From Oscillospiraceae bacterium (lineage in GTDB: Bacteria; Bacillota; Clostridia; Oscillospirales; Oscillospiraceae), in NCBI GenBank assembly GCA_017938625.1, contig JAGBBD010000039.1, forward strand, positions 1 through 59,801: 59,801 nucleotides of DNA, read 5' to 3'. Both the position numbers and the translations under genes were made by a program. The notes under the pieces were generated by a model. That model was not told where the DNA came from, ran no database searches, and was given only the letters and a program-made list of their open reading frames with translations. This document shows, in pieces, positions 47,600-55,714 of this stretch. The first letter of the stretch is position 1; every line of letters begins with the position of its first letter.

Positions 47600-49429
47600 T
47601 TACTTGTACATGGGGCCGTAGGTGGCGCAGGCTCTGTAGTCCTGGCCTTCCTTGTCCATGCCGAAAGCATTCCAGCAAGCGGGACGATAGATGTCATCCT
47701 CGGGAACGTTGTGCATGCAAACGGGGATGCGCAGCATGGAGCACATGGTGATCAGGTCGGCACCGATGTGACCGTAGGAGATGGCGCCGTGGTTTGCGCC
47801 CCAGTTCATCATGACCTCGTAAGCGGTCTTGAAGGGGGAGCCTTCCTTGCCGTCGCAGCGAGGAGCGAACCAGGTGCAGGGCCAGGTGGGGTTGGTGCGC
47901 TCCATGAGGGTGTCGGAGACTTCATCGGGCAGGTTGACAGTCCAGCCTTCTGCGATCTGCAGCACAGGGCCCAGACCCTTGACCAGATTCAGACGGATCA
48001 TGGTGCAGGGCATTTCGGCCTTGGTGGTGTAGTGGCTGGAGAAACCGCCGCCGCGGAAGTTGTCCTGACCGGCTTCGCACCATACGGTGGCGTCGGTCAT
48101 CTTCTTGATGTCCTCATCGGTGACTTCCCACCACTTCTTCATGGTGGCATTGCCGTTTTCGTCGGTGCACACGCCGGAAGCGTCCAGACATGCGGCGCCG
48201 GAGTTCAGCAGATGGATGATGCCGTTGGACTCGGCAGCCTTGCCTTCCAGCTTGTAGCCGGTGACACGCTCGGTGGCTTCGCCGGACCAGTAGGTACGCA
48301 CGTCGGCGAAGATCTGGGCGCGATGGGTCAGCAGACGCATCATCAGCATGCCCATGCCGTTGAGAATGTCGTTCTCAGTGGCCAGGGTGAAGGGTTCACG
48401 GGCGCCTTCGTAGTCGAAGGTGGAGGACAGCAGAGCTTCGGGATAGTCGCAGTTGGGCCAATGGTCGGTCCACTGTCTCTGACCCTGGAAGCCGCCGGCG
48501 ATGGCATTGTGGCCGACCTTCTCTTCGACGAATGCATCGGGCAGGTTCTGGTTGCCTGCCATCAGATCCTTGATGATGCAGTACATCTTGACGGTGAACT
48601 CCCACTGCTTTTCCTTCTCTTCGGGAGTGAACTTGATGCGGACTTTCTCACCCAGGAATTCCACTTCTTCGGGGTTGTCGTCGCGGCCTTCCTTGCAGTG
48701 CTCCTTGGTCCATGCCAGAGCCTTCTGGAACTCTTCTTCGTTGTAGATGCCTTCTTCCATGCGGCGCAGGATCTCGACCTCGTCAACGGACTCAACGCGC
48801 ATGCCGAAGTACTCTTCCATCATAGCCTGATCCATGATGGAGCCGGCGATACCCATGCACTGGGAGCCGATCTGCAGATAGCTCTTGCCGCGCATGGTGG
48901 CAACAGCGACAGCGGCGCGGCCGAAGCGCAGCAGCTTTTCTTTCACGTCTTCAGGCATCTGAGTGACCTGATCGCGGTCCTGAACTTCATGACCGTAGAT
49001 GCCGAATGCGGGCAGACCCTTCTGTGCATGACCTGCCAGAACAGCAGCCAGGTACACAGCGCCGGGACGCTCGGTGCCGTTGAAGCCCCAAACGCCCTTG
49101 ATGGTATGGGGATCCATATCCATGGTCTCGGAGCCGTAGCACCAGCAGGGAGTGACGGAAAGGGTAATGGAAACGCCTTCCTTCTTGAACTTATCGGCGC
49201 AGGCAGCTGCCTCGGGGACACGACCGATGCAGGTATCGGCAATGACGACCTTCACAGGCTCACCGTTGGAATAGAAGAGGTTTTCTTCAAACAGCTTCTT
49301 TGCGGCTTCTGCCATTGCCCAAACCAGGGGCTCCAGAGATTCACGCATCATCTGAGGGCCACGGCGGCCGTCAACGATGGGGCGAATGCCAATCACGGGA
49401 TAATCGCCGATGTATCTGTTTTTTGCCAT
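47600..49429 (-). CDS. fucI: L-fucose isomerase
   Basis: A 609-residue enzyme that converts L-fucose to L-fuculose with a bound Mn2+. The length and order match FucI. Recognised segments are VIGIRPIVDGRRGP at the start, TPCWCYGSETMDMDP, the substrate/metal region STFDYEGAREPFTLATENDI (about 338-357) with the catalytic Glu and Asp, and the late GANHGAISYGHIGADL, which should bear the conserved His. The start follows AGGAGG by 8 bases. It lies 76 bases downstream of a LacI regulator in the same direction. Confidence 0.97.
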   Translation of the reverse strand: MAKNRYIGDYPVIGIRPIVDGRRGPQMMRESLEPLVWAMAEAAKKLFEENLFYSNGEPVKVVIADTCIGRVPEAAACADKFKKEGVSITLSVTPCWCYGSETMDMDPHTIKGVWGFNGTERPGAVYLAAVLAGHAQKGLPAFGIYGHEVQDRDQVTQMPEDVKEKLLRFGRAAVAVATMRGKSYLQIGSQCMGIAGSIMDQAMMEEYFGMRVESVDEVEILRRMEEGIYNEEEFQKALAWTKEHCKEGRDDNPEEVEFLGEKVRIKFTPEEKEKQWEFTVKMYCIIKDLMAGNQNLPDAFVEEKVGHNAIAGGFQGQRQWTDHWPNCDYPEALLSSTFDYEGAREPFTLATENDILNGMGMLMMRLLTHRAQIFADVRTYWSGEATERVTGYKLEGKAAESNGIIHLLNSGAACLDASGVCTDENGNATMKKWWEVTDEDIKKMTDATVWCEAGQDNFRGGGFSSHYTTKAEMPCTMIRLNLVKGLGPVLQIAEGWTVNLPDEVSDTLMERTNPTWPCTWFAPRCDGKEGSPFKTAYEVMMNWGANHGAISYGHIGADLITMCSMLRIPVCMHNVPEDDIYRPACWNAFGMDKEGQDYRACATYGPMYK

Positions 49430-49505
49430 AATTTTTTCCTCCTAAGTATCGGATGTCGGAATATATTGTATAGCCGCAGGCGCGGTCGTACACACAAATT
49501 GTAAT

Positions 49506-50483
49506 TCAGAACAGCAGTTCTGAGCCCAGCCGTTTGATCCGGGCAGGGCCGTCAAAGCCGCTCAGACGCTCCAGCAGAAAAGCACCGGCAGTCTGACCGA
49601 TCTTGATTTCCGGCTGACGGATCACCGGAACAGGGGGGGACATGAGGGAGCAAATCTCCACACAGTCGTAGCCGAGAACGGAAATGTCTTTCGGAATATG
49701 CATCCCCAGCTCCTGGGCAGCGGTGATCACACCGATGGACATATCGTAGTTGACGCAGAACACCGCGGTGGGCGGCTCTGAAAGCTTTGTTAAGGTGTGA
49801 AAGCTCTGGTAGCCTGTTGTGAAGCTGTATTCTCCGGTACACACCAGCGTGTCGTCATAGGGAATGTGGTGATCGGACAGGGCACGCAGATAGCCGACCA
49901 TTCTTTCCCGGGCAGTGAAGACCGATGCAGGGCTGCTGATCAGCGCGATTCTGTGGTGACCGTCACGAATGAGCCGAGTGACGGCAGCGTAGGCGGCATC
50001 GGTATTGTCGGACAACACCGCATCGGAGTTTACACCCTGGATCATGCGATCGACCTGAATGATGGGGACATAGCGCTTGTTGCTCAGTTCCTTGAATTCT
50101 TCTGCCGACAGATGCTCCGGCACATATACAAGACCGTCGATGCCATTGTTGAGAAGAAACTGCAGATAGTCTCTTTCCAGTCCGTGGTCGGAACCGTAGC
50201 AGGAGATCACGGTGTGATAGCCGCTGCTGCGCAGGATCTTGTCCATGGCGGTGATGATATTGCCGAAGAAGTCCAGCTTCATATTGGGAAGCAGGATACC
50301 CACGGATTTTGCCCGGGGCGTTTTCAGACTTCTGGCATAGGGATTGGCACGGTACTCCAGCTCTGTGATGGCTTTGCGCACCTGTTCTGCGTACTCGGGG
50401 CGGACATTTCCGCCATTGAGATATTTGGAAACTGTGGAAATGGAAACACCCGCCAGACGGGCAACATCTTTGATCGTAGCCAT
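49506..50483 (-). CDS. LacI-family transcriptional regulator
   Basis: A 325-residue LacI regulator. The N-terminal helix-turn-helix and hinge are clear (MATIKDVARLAGVSISTVSK, then SLKTPRAKSVGILLPNM). The remainder is a periplasmic-binding-protein-like effector domain. It is upstream of fucI and divergent from a sugar ABC importer, so it probably senses fucose or fuculose phosphate. Palindromes of the expected LacI type lie at its own start and in front of the importer. Confidence 0.95.
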   Translation of the reverse strand: MATIKDVARLAGVSISTVSKYLNGGNVRPEYAEQVRKAITELEYRANPYARSLKTPRAKSVGILLPNMKLDFFGNIITAMDKILRSSGYHTVISCYGSDHGLERDYLQFLLNNGIDGLVYVPEHLSAEEFKELSNKRYVPIIQVDRMIQGVNSDAVLSDNTDAAYAAVTRLIRDGHHRIALISSPASVFTARERMVGYLRALSDHHIPYDDTLVCTGEYSFTTGYQSFHTLTKLSEPPTAVFCVNYDMSIGVITAAQELGMHIPKDISVLGYDCVEICSLMSPPVPVIRQPEIKIGQTAGAFLLERLSGFDGPARIKRLGSELLF

Positions 50484-50494
50484 AGCTTCTCCTG

Positions 50495-50510
50495 CGCAAA
50501 ACGTTTCGCG
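50495..50510. promoter_or_regulatory. LacI-type operator 1 (next to lacI start)
   Basis: CGCAAAACGTTTCGCG, a 16-base palindrome with one mismatch, located between the leftward lacI promoter and its start codon. It points to autoregulation. Confidence 0.75.
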
Positions 50511-50540
50511 GAAAGACGACAGAAAACATCTTCCGCTAAT

Positions 50541-50569
50541 ATAATATAAAAACTGGATTGCACTGTCAA
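50541..50569 (-). promoter_or_regulatory. Promoter of the lacI (and perhaps fucI) transcript
   Basis: On the minus strand TTGACA (50569-50564), 17 bases, TATTAT (50546-50541). Confidence 0.8.
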
Positions 50570-50591
50570 TACAAAATTCAGAAATAACTAC

Positions 50592-50620
50592 TTGATTTTT
50601 GATGCAATATGTATTATACT
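50592..50620 (+). promoter_or_regulatory. Promoter of the sugar ABC importer operon
   Basis: TTGATT (50592-50597), 17 bases, TATACT (50615-50620). The perfect palindrome at 50669-50684 lies about 45 bases downstream of the predicted start. A 5' leader of about 260 bases follows, in which I see no gene and no recognised riboswitch. Confidence 0.7.
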
Positions 50621-50668
50621 GAGGACAATATTGAAGCTGCCAATTGTGATTTTACACAACGAAACAAA

Positions 50669-50684
50669 CGCGAAACGTTTCGCG
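50669..50684. promoter_or_regulatory. LacI-type operator 2 (in front of the ABC operon)
   Basis: CGCGAAACGTTTCGCG, a perfect 16-base palindrome and the best LacI-family site in the window. It shares its core with the site at 50495. Confidence 0.85.
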
Positions 50685-50889
50685 AAAAGCGTCGAAAACA
50701 CTGAGTTTTGCGCAGCTTCCACAAGAACGATGTATCGCGGTTATGCAACTGTCACAAAAAAGTGATGTTTTTTCCGCGGCGCAGGGAATCTTGGGAAGAG
50801 CAAAGCACAGTGTCGCTGAGTGGCGGACACAGTGGCTTCGCTTTAAAATATGGTACAATTTAACGATTGGACCGGAAAGGTGATGTACA

Positions 50890-52389
50890 ATGAGCGAGAC
50901 GATTCTGAAAATGCAGGGCATCCAGAAATATTTCCCCGGCGTCCATGCTTTGGATGATGCGCAGCTGGAAGTGCGTGCCGGCGAAGTTCTGGCGCTGATC
51001 GGCGAAAACGGCGCAGGAAAGTCCACCCTAATGAAGATCCTGACCGGCATCTACGCCAAAGACGGCGGCACTGTGGAACTGTTCGGCGAGAGCGTGGAGA
51101 TCACAAGCCCCCGCGATGCACAGGAAAAGGGCATCAGCATCGTGCACCAGGAACTGAACTTGATGCAGGATCTGACAGTCGCGGAGAATATTTTTATCGG
51201 AAGAGAGTCTGAGAGGGGACTGTTCCTGGACAAGGCGGAGCAAAACCGCAAGACCGAGGAACTGTTGAAGTCCCTGCATCTGGACATTTCTCCCAAGACG
51301 GTGGTTCGCCGTCTGACCGTTGCAAAGCAGCAGATGGTGGAGATCGCCAAGGCGCTCTCCTACAACAATACCAAGATCCTGATTATGGATGAGCCTTCCA
51401 CGGCGCTGACCGAAAGTGAGATCGAAGATCTGTTCACCTTTATCCGTCAGCTGAAGGCCACCGGTGTGGGTATCATCTATATCTCTCACAGAATGAACGA
51501 GCTGTTCCAGATCACAGACCGCATCACCGTTATGCGTGACGGTCAGTATGTTGGCACCGTTCAGACTGCCGAGACCAACATGGACGAGATTGTCCAGATG
51601 ATGGTCGGCCGCGTTATCTATGAAGAGCCCAAGAGCCAGTCCAATGTCCCCGAGGATGCTCCCGTGGTGCTGGAGGCTGTGGGGCTGGAATCTCTGGAAG
51701 TCAAAAACGTATCCTTCAAGCTGAAGAAAGGCGAGATCCTCGGCTTCTCCGGTCTGATGGGTGCAGGACGTACAGAGACCATGCGTCTGATCTGCGGTGC
51801 CGATAAGCGCACCGGCGGCAAGATCATTGTCAATGGAAAGGAAGTCAACATCAGAACGCCCAAGGATGCAGTCCGCGCCGGTATCGGCTATCTGTCCGAA
51901 GACCGCAAGCGCTACGGTTTGTGTCTGGGTCTGAGCGTGGCAGACAATACGGTGCTTCCCTCTTTGGATATGGTCTGCAGCGCTGCCTTCGTCAACGAGA
52001 AAAAGGTAGCTGTGGAAGCCGGCAAATATAAAGAGCAGCTTGCTACCAAGACACCTACGGTCAAAACGCTGGTTCGCAGCCTGTCCGGCGGCAATCAGCA
52101 GAAGGTCGTTGTTTCCAAGTGGCTTATGCGCGACTGCGATATTCTGATCTTTGACGAGCCCACCAAAGGCATCGATGTGGGCGCCAAGAGCGAGATCTAC
52201 AAGTTGATGAACAAACTGGCGTCGGAAGGCAAGTCCATTATCATGATCTCTTCCGAAATGCCGGAGCTGCTGCGTATGTCCGACCGCATCGTGGTCATGT
52301 GCGAAGGCCGTGTTACCGGCGAGCTGGACATTGCCGAAGCAACACAGGAAAAGATCATGACATTTGCTACCAAGAGAGAAGTGGGGTAA
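50890..52389 (+). CDS. Sugar ABC transporter ATP-binding protein (RbsA/MglA type)
   Basis: A 499-residue protein with two ABC domains in tandem, as in monosaccharide importers of the CUT2 class. The first has the Walker A ALIGENGAGKSTLMKIL (about 36-52), AKALSYNNTKILIMDEPSTA and the switch ISHRMNEL. The second begins near 250, with a degenerate Walker A (GLMGAGRTETMRLI), VRSLSGGNQQKVVVSKWL and LIFDEPTKGIDVG. It is the first gene of the importer operon, downstream of operator 2. The sugar is probably fucose or a related monosaccharide, by context. Confidence 0.95.
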   Translation: MSETILKMQGIQKYFPGVHALDDAQLEVRAGEVLALIGENGAGKSTLMKILTGIYAKDGGTVELFGESVEITSPRDAQEKGISIVHQELNLMQDLTVAENIFIGRESERGLFLDKAEQNRKTEELLKSLHLDISPKTVVRRLTVAKQQMVEIAKALSYNNTKILIMDEPSTALTESEIEDLFTFIRQLKATGVGIIYISHRMNELFQITDRITVMRDGQYVGTVQTAETNMDEIVQMMVGRVIYEEPKSQSNVPEDAPVVLEAVGLESLEVKNVSFKLKKGEILGFSGLMGAGRTETMRLICGADKRTGGKIIVNGKEVNIRTPKDAVRAGIGYLSEDRKRYGLCLGLSVADNTVLPSLDMVCSAAFVNEKKVAVEAGKYKEQLATKTPTVKTLVRSLSGGNQQKVVVSKWLMRDCDILIFDEPTKGIDVGAKSEIYKLMNKLASEGKSIIMISSEMPELLRMSDRIVVMCEGRVTGELDIAEATQEKIMTFATKREVG

Positions 52390-52395
52390 GAAATC

Positions 52396-53415
52396 ATGGC
52401 AAATAAAGTTAAAAAGCTGGGCGAAAATAAGCTGGATCTGCAGAAACTGCTTGCTCCGATCGCTTTGGTGATCCTGTATGTCGGTTTCTCCTATCTGTGC
52501 CCTGTGCTCAACAATGTGAAATTCTTCAGCACGGATTACCTGATCACCATTCTGGAATCCTCTTACTACATCGGCCTGATGGGCTTTGGCGTCACCTTCA
52601 TCATCATCACCGGCGGCATTGACCTGTCCCTTGGCACAGTCATGATGTGTGCGGCTCTGCTGGGCGGCTACGCATTCAAGTCCGGCTGGAATTTGATTTT
52701 GGCTGTCATCCTGACCATCCTTGTGGGTGTTGTCTTCGGCGTTCTCAACGGTCTGATGGTTGCCAAGCTGAAGCTGCCCCCCTTCATCGCCACTCTGGGT
52801 ACCCAGATGGTGTCCATGGGTATCGGCTCCATCATCACCAAGGTTCAGTCTCAGACCTGGCCTGTTGCCACCGCTGAAGTCGGCGGCTGGTTCAAAAAGG
52901 TCTTTATCCGCGCCGAGATCTTCGGCATCAAGGGCTTCCCTGTGGGTGCCTTCTGGCTGTTCGGGTTCTTTATCATTGCAGCTCTGATCCTGCACAAGAC
53001 CAAGTTTGGCCGCTATACCTATGCCATCGGTTCCAACGAAGAAGCAGCCCGTCTGTCCGGTATCAATGTTGACAACTGGAAGATCGCTGTGTACGCCCTG
53101 TCCGGCTTCTTTATCGGTATGTCCGGTCTGCTGTATGCAGCTGCTTATACCACCATCACTCCCGGTACCGGCAACGGCCGTGAAATGGACGGCATCACTG
53201 CTGTCGTCATCGGCGGCACGTCCATGTCCGGCGGCTCCGGCACCATGGTCGGCACTCTGATCGGCGTGTTCATCATGTCCGTTCTGAAGGCAGGTCTGTC
53301 CGCTCTGGGCCTGCAGGCTCCCTGGCAGACTTTCTGCACCGGTCTTGTCGTTATCGGCGCCGTTCTGCTGGATATCCAGAGAACCAAGGCTGCCAACCGC
53401 GTCAAGAAGTCCTAA
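52396..53415 (+). CDS. Sugar ABC transporter permease (RbsC type)
   Basis: A 339-residue permease with about eight to ten hydrophobic helices. The family motif is ITGGIDLSLGTVMMCAALLGG (about residues 71-91, in the conserved G-x-D-L-S-x-G form), followed by the Gly-rich loop AVVIGGTSMSGGSGTMVGTL (about 271-290). CUT2 importers use a homodimer of such a protein. It starts 6 bases after the ATPase stop. A hairpin-like repeat ATAAACGC-GAAA-GCGGTTAT lies between its stop and the binding-protein gene. Confidence 0.95.
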   Translation: MANKVKKLGENKLDLQKLLAPIALVILYVGFSYLCPVLNNVKFFSTDYLITILESSYYIGLMGFGVTFIIITGGIDLSLGTVMMCAALLGGYAFKSGWNLILAVILTILVGVVFGVLNGLMVAKLKLPPFIATLGTQMVSMGIGSIITKVQSQTWPVATAEVGGWFKKVFIRAEIFGIKGFPVGAFWLFGFFIIAALILHKTKFGRYTYAIGSNEEAARLSGINVDNWKIAVYALSGFFIGMSGLLYAAAYTTITPGTGNGREMDGITAVVIGGTSMSGGSGTMVGTLIGVFIMSVLKAGLSALGLQAPWQTFCTGLVVIGAVLLDIQRTKAANRVKKS

Positions 53416-53471
53416 CATCGGTATAAACGCGAAAGCGGTTATATAAAAATTCAAAAATGGAGGAAAACAAA

Positions 53472-54632
53472 ATGAAGAAAATCATCGCTCTGCTTCTGGC
53501 CATGCTGATGGTCTTCGCTCTGGTCGCCTGTGGCGCCAAGACCGAGGAAGAAGTAGAAACCACCGAAGAGGTCGTCGAAGAGACCACCACTGAGGAAACC
53601 ACTGAAGAAGAAGTCGTCGAAGAGACTGAAGAAGTCGCTGAGACCCTCTACATCCCCGTTATGGCAAAGGGCTTCCAGCATCAGTTCTGGCAGGCTGTTG
53701 CTGCCGGCTCCGAGGCTGCTGCCGCTGATCTGGGCGTAGAGATCTATTTCGACGGCCCCGCTTCCGAGACTGAGATCGCTGCTCAGGTCGACATGGTCAA
53801 GAAGGAACTGGCTAAGAATCCCCAGGCTCTGGCTCTGGCTGCTCTGTCCACCGACGCTGTCATCGAGATCCTGGAAGAGTGCGCTGAAAAGGGTATCCCC
53901 GTTGTCGGCTTCGACTCCGGTGTTCCCGGCGATCCCACCGGCGCTGTTGTCGCCACCGCTTGCACCAACAACGAAGCTGCCGCTGCTCTGGCTGCTGAGA
54001 AGTTCGGCGAGCACGAGGGTCTGGTCGCTGCTATGACTGCTGCTACCGCTGAGGCTCCCGTCATCATCGGCTGCCTGTCTCAGGACGCTGTCTCCGCTTC
54101 CGTCACCGGCCGTACCACCGGCTTCGTGAACAAGATGGTCGAGATCGCTGAGTCCATCCAGCCCGGCAAGGTCTCCGTTGAAGGCCACTCCCTGTGGGAG
54201 AAGAAGGTTGACGATGCTGCCATCATCATCCGTGTTGAAGTTTCCGCTACCACCGAAGCTACCGCTCTGCAGACCTCTTCCGCAGCTCTGCTGGCCAACG
54301 AGAACCTGATCGCTGTCTTCTGCTCCAACGAAGGCGCTGTCACCGGCTTCCTGGCTGCTACTGCTGACGGCACCGATCTGGCTGACGGCGGCAAGTACGC
54401 TGATCTGGTCGTCGCCGGCTTCGATGCAGGCGCTGCTCAGAAGAACGCTGTCCGCGAGGGCTGGTTCTATGGCTCCGTCACTCAGGATCCCTATCAGATC
54501 GGCTACCAGGCTGTTGCTCTGGCATACGCTGCTGCCAACGGCGAAGCTGTTGCTGACGTCGACACCGGTGCTCAGTGGTACAACGCTGAGAACATCGACG
54601 ACGAGATGATCTCCCTGCTGGTTTATGATTGA
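53472..54632 (+). CDS. Sugar ABC transporter substrate-binding lipoprotein
   Basis: A 386-residue lipoprotein. Signal peptide plus lipobox LVAC (Cys near residue 20), then a Glu/Thr/Val-rich acidic spacer of about 35 residues, then a periplasmic-binding-protein type I domain of the ribose/galactose type (PVMAKGFQHQFWQAVAAGSE; ALSTDAVIEILEECAEKGIP; GFDSGVPGDPTG). The start at 53472 follows GGAGG by 8 bases. The third gene of the importer, ending in a strong terminator. Codon use is strongly biased (GCT, GTC), as in highly expressed genes. Confidence 0.95.
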   Translation: MKKIIALLLAMLMVFALVACGAKTEEEVETTEEVVEETTTEETTEEEVVEETEEVAETLYIPVMAKGFQHQFWQAVAAGSEAAAADLGVEIYFDGPASETEIAAQVDMVKKELAKNPQALALAALSTDAVIEILEECAEKGIPVVGFDSGVPGDPTGAVVATACTNNEAAAALAAEKFGEHEGLVAAMTAATAEAPVIIGCLSQDAVSASVTGRTTGFVNKMVEIAESIQPGKVSVEGHSLWEKKVDDAAIIIRVEVSATTEATALQTSSAALLANENLIAVFCSNEGAVTGFLAATADGTDLADGGKYADLVVAGFDAGAAQKNAVREGWFYGSVTQDPYQIGYQAVALAYAAANGEAVADVDTGAQWYNAENIDDEMISLLVYD

Positions 54633-54673
54633 TCCTTTGGATCATCTGACCAAACAAACCTAATTAAATAGGT

Positions 54674-54715
54674 ATCGCCCCGGTGCTTCGGCACCGGGGC
54701 GATTTTTGTGTTTTA
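54674..54715. terminator. Terminator of the importer operon and of the aldolase gene
   Basis: Stem ATCGCCCCGGTGC / GCACCGGGGCGAT with a TTCG tetraloop and a T-rich tail on the plus strand, overlapping the region of the convergent aldolase stop. Confidence 0.92.
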
Positions 54716-55711
54716 TCATACATACCAAAGATCCAGATATCCTCTGACGATCTTCTTCATCTCTTCAAACAAGATCTGCTGTCTTGCGGTGGTCGTGAAA
54801 TACTGCAGATCGGCAGGAGCACCGCTGCGGCTGCTCTGCGTCAGGAAGCCTTCCCGGATCAGCGCGTCTTCGGCGGCGGAGCCTGCGCATTTTGCTGCAT
54901 TCTTTGCCATAAACGAGAGCAGTGCCGGAGCAGAGTCCCGTTCCAGGGCAGTCCAGATATTGACCTTGCAGATGCCGTCACCAAACAGCGCCTTGATTTG
55001 CTCATTGGACACGGAGGATGTACCGTGCAGGCAGATCTTATGACCGATCTTGCTGCGGATGGCATTGGCGGCATCGGAATAGTAGTGCAGATCCTTTCCG
55101 GAGGCACGATGTTCCGTGCCGAGATTTGCCACAACGATGTCCACACCGGTTCGTGCCATGTAGTCAGCGCACTTGTCTGCATTTGTGATCTCGCAGCGCG
55201 CTTCCCCTGTGGCATCAACGATCTCGTCGCAGGCACCTTCGATGACCAGCTGATGACCTTTCCGGCGTACATAGTCGGCTGTTTTGGCAATGTTTTCTTC
55301 CAGCGGCAATGCGGATGCGTCATACATGACAGAGGAGTACATGCTCAGATCGCTATCCAGAAGCTGTGCGTCGCTGTCATGCTGAGTGTGATCCAGATGG
55401 ATCAGAATATCCACATTGTCAAAGACCTGCGCCAGAATGTCGATGCTGCTGCGGAACAGCTGCAGTCCAATCTCCCAGCGTCCTGTACGCGTGTAGTTGG
55501 AAGACTGACTGCGATGGTCATATTGATTGGTAATGGCAAGAATCACGGGCACGCGATCATATCCGTGTTCCTTTGCAAAGGCGGAAGCAGCAGACAGTAC
55601 GGCTTCTGTGGTGGTCAGATTTTCTGAGCAGAAGCAGGGGATTACCCAACCGCGCTGTGCGGCCTGCTCATACACGGCAAGGACGTTTTCTCGTCCTGTA
55701 ATAACGGGCAT
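54716..55711 (-). CDS. Class II fructose/tagatose-bisphosphate aldolase-like protein
   Basis: A 331-residue zinc-type aldolase of the FBA/GatY/KbaY family. The metal/active-site motif is LIHLDHTQHDSDAQLLD (about 103-119), and CLHGTSSVSNEQIKAL (about 227-242) and CKVNIWTALERD are the conserved late motifs. It starts four bases after the kinase stop. In this operon it would cleave the phosphorylated ketose made by the kinase. Which ketose is not defined; family members act on fructose 1,6-bisphosphate, tagatose bisphosphate or ketose 1-phosphates. Confidence 0.88.
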   Translation of the reverse strand: MPVITGRENVLAVYEQAAQRGWVIPCFCSENLTTTEAVLSAASAFAKEHGYDRVPVILAITNQYDHRSQSSNYTRTGRWEIGLQLFRSSIDILAQVFDNVDILIHLDHTQHDSDAQLLDSDLSMYSSVMYDASALPLEENIAKTADYVRRKGHQLVIEGACDEIVDATGEARCEITNADKCADYMARTGVDIVVANLGTEHRASGKDLHYYSDAANAIRSKIGHKICLHGTSSVSNEQIKALFGDGICKVNIWTALERDSAPALLSFMAKNAAKCAGSAAEDALIREGFLTQSSRSGAPADLQYFTTTARQQILFEEMKKIVRGYLDLWYV

Positions 55712-55714
55712 GAC

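Noticed and set aside
50741-50850. Possible hairpin with CACAGTGTC and GACACAGTG in the ABC operon leader
   Set aside because: Only five consecutive pairs are possible and no T-run follows, so no terminator or riboswitch is claimed.
51028-53454. 808-codon antisense open frame across the sugar importer genes
   Set aside because: Spans two genes and their junction in reverse; His/Gln/Asp-rich shadow with no domain.
53451-54188. 245-codon Asp/Ser/Gly-rich open frame antisense to the binding-protein gene
   Set aside because: Looks like a repetitive acidic protein only because the sense gene is rich in GCT, GTC and GAA codons.
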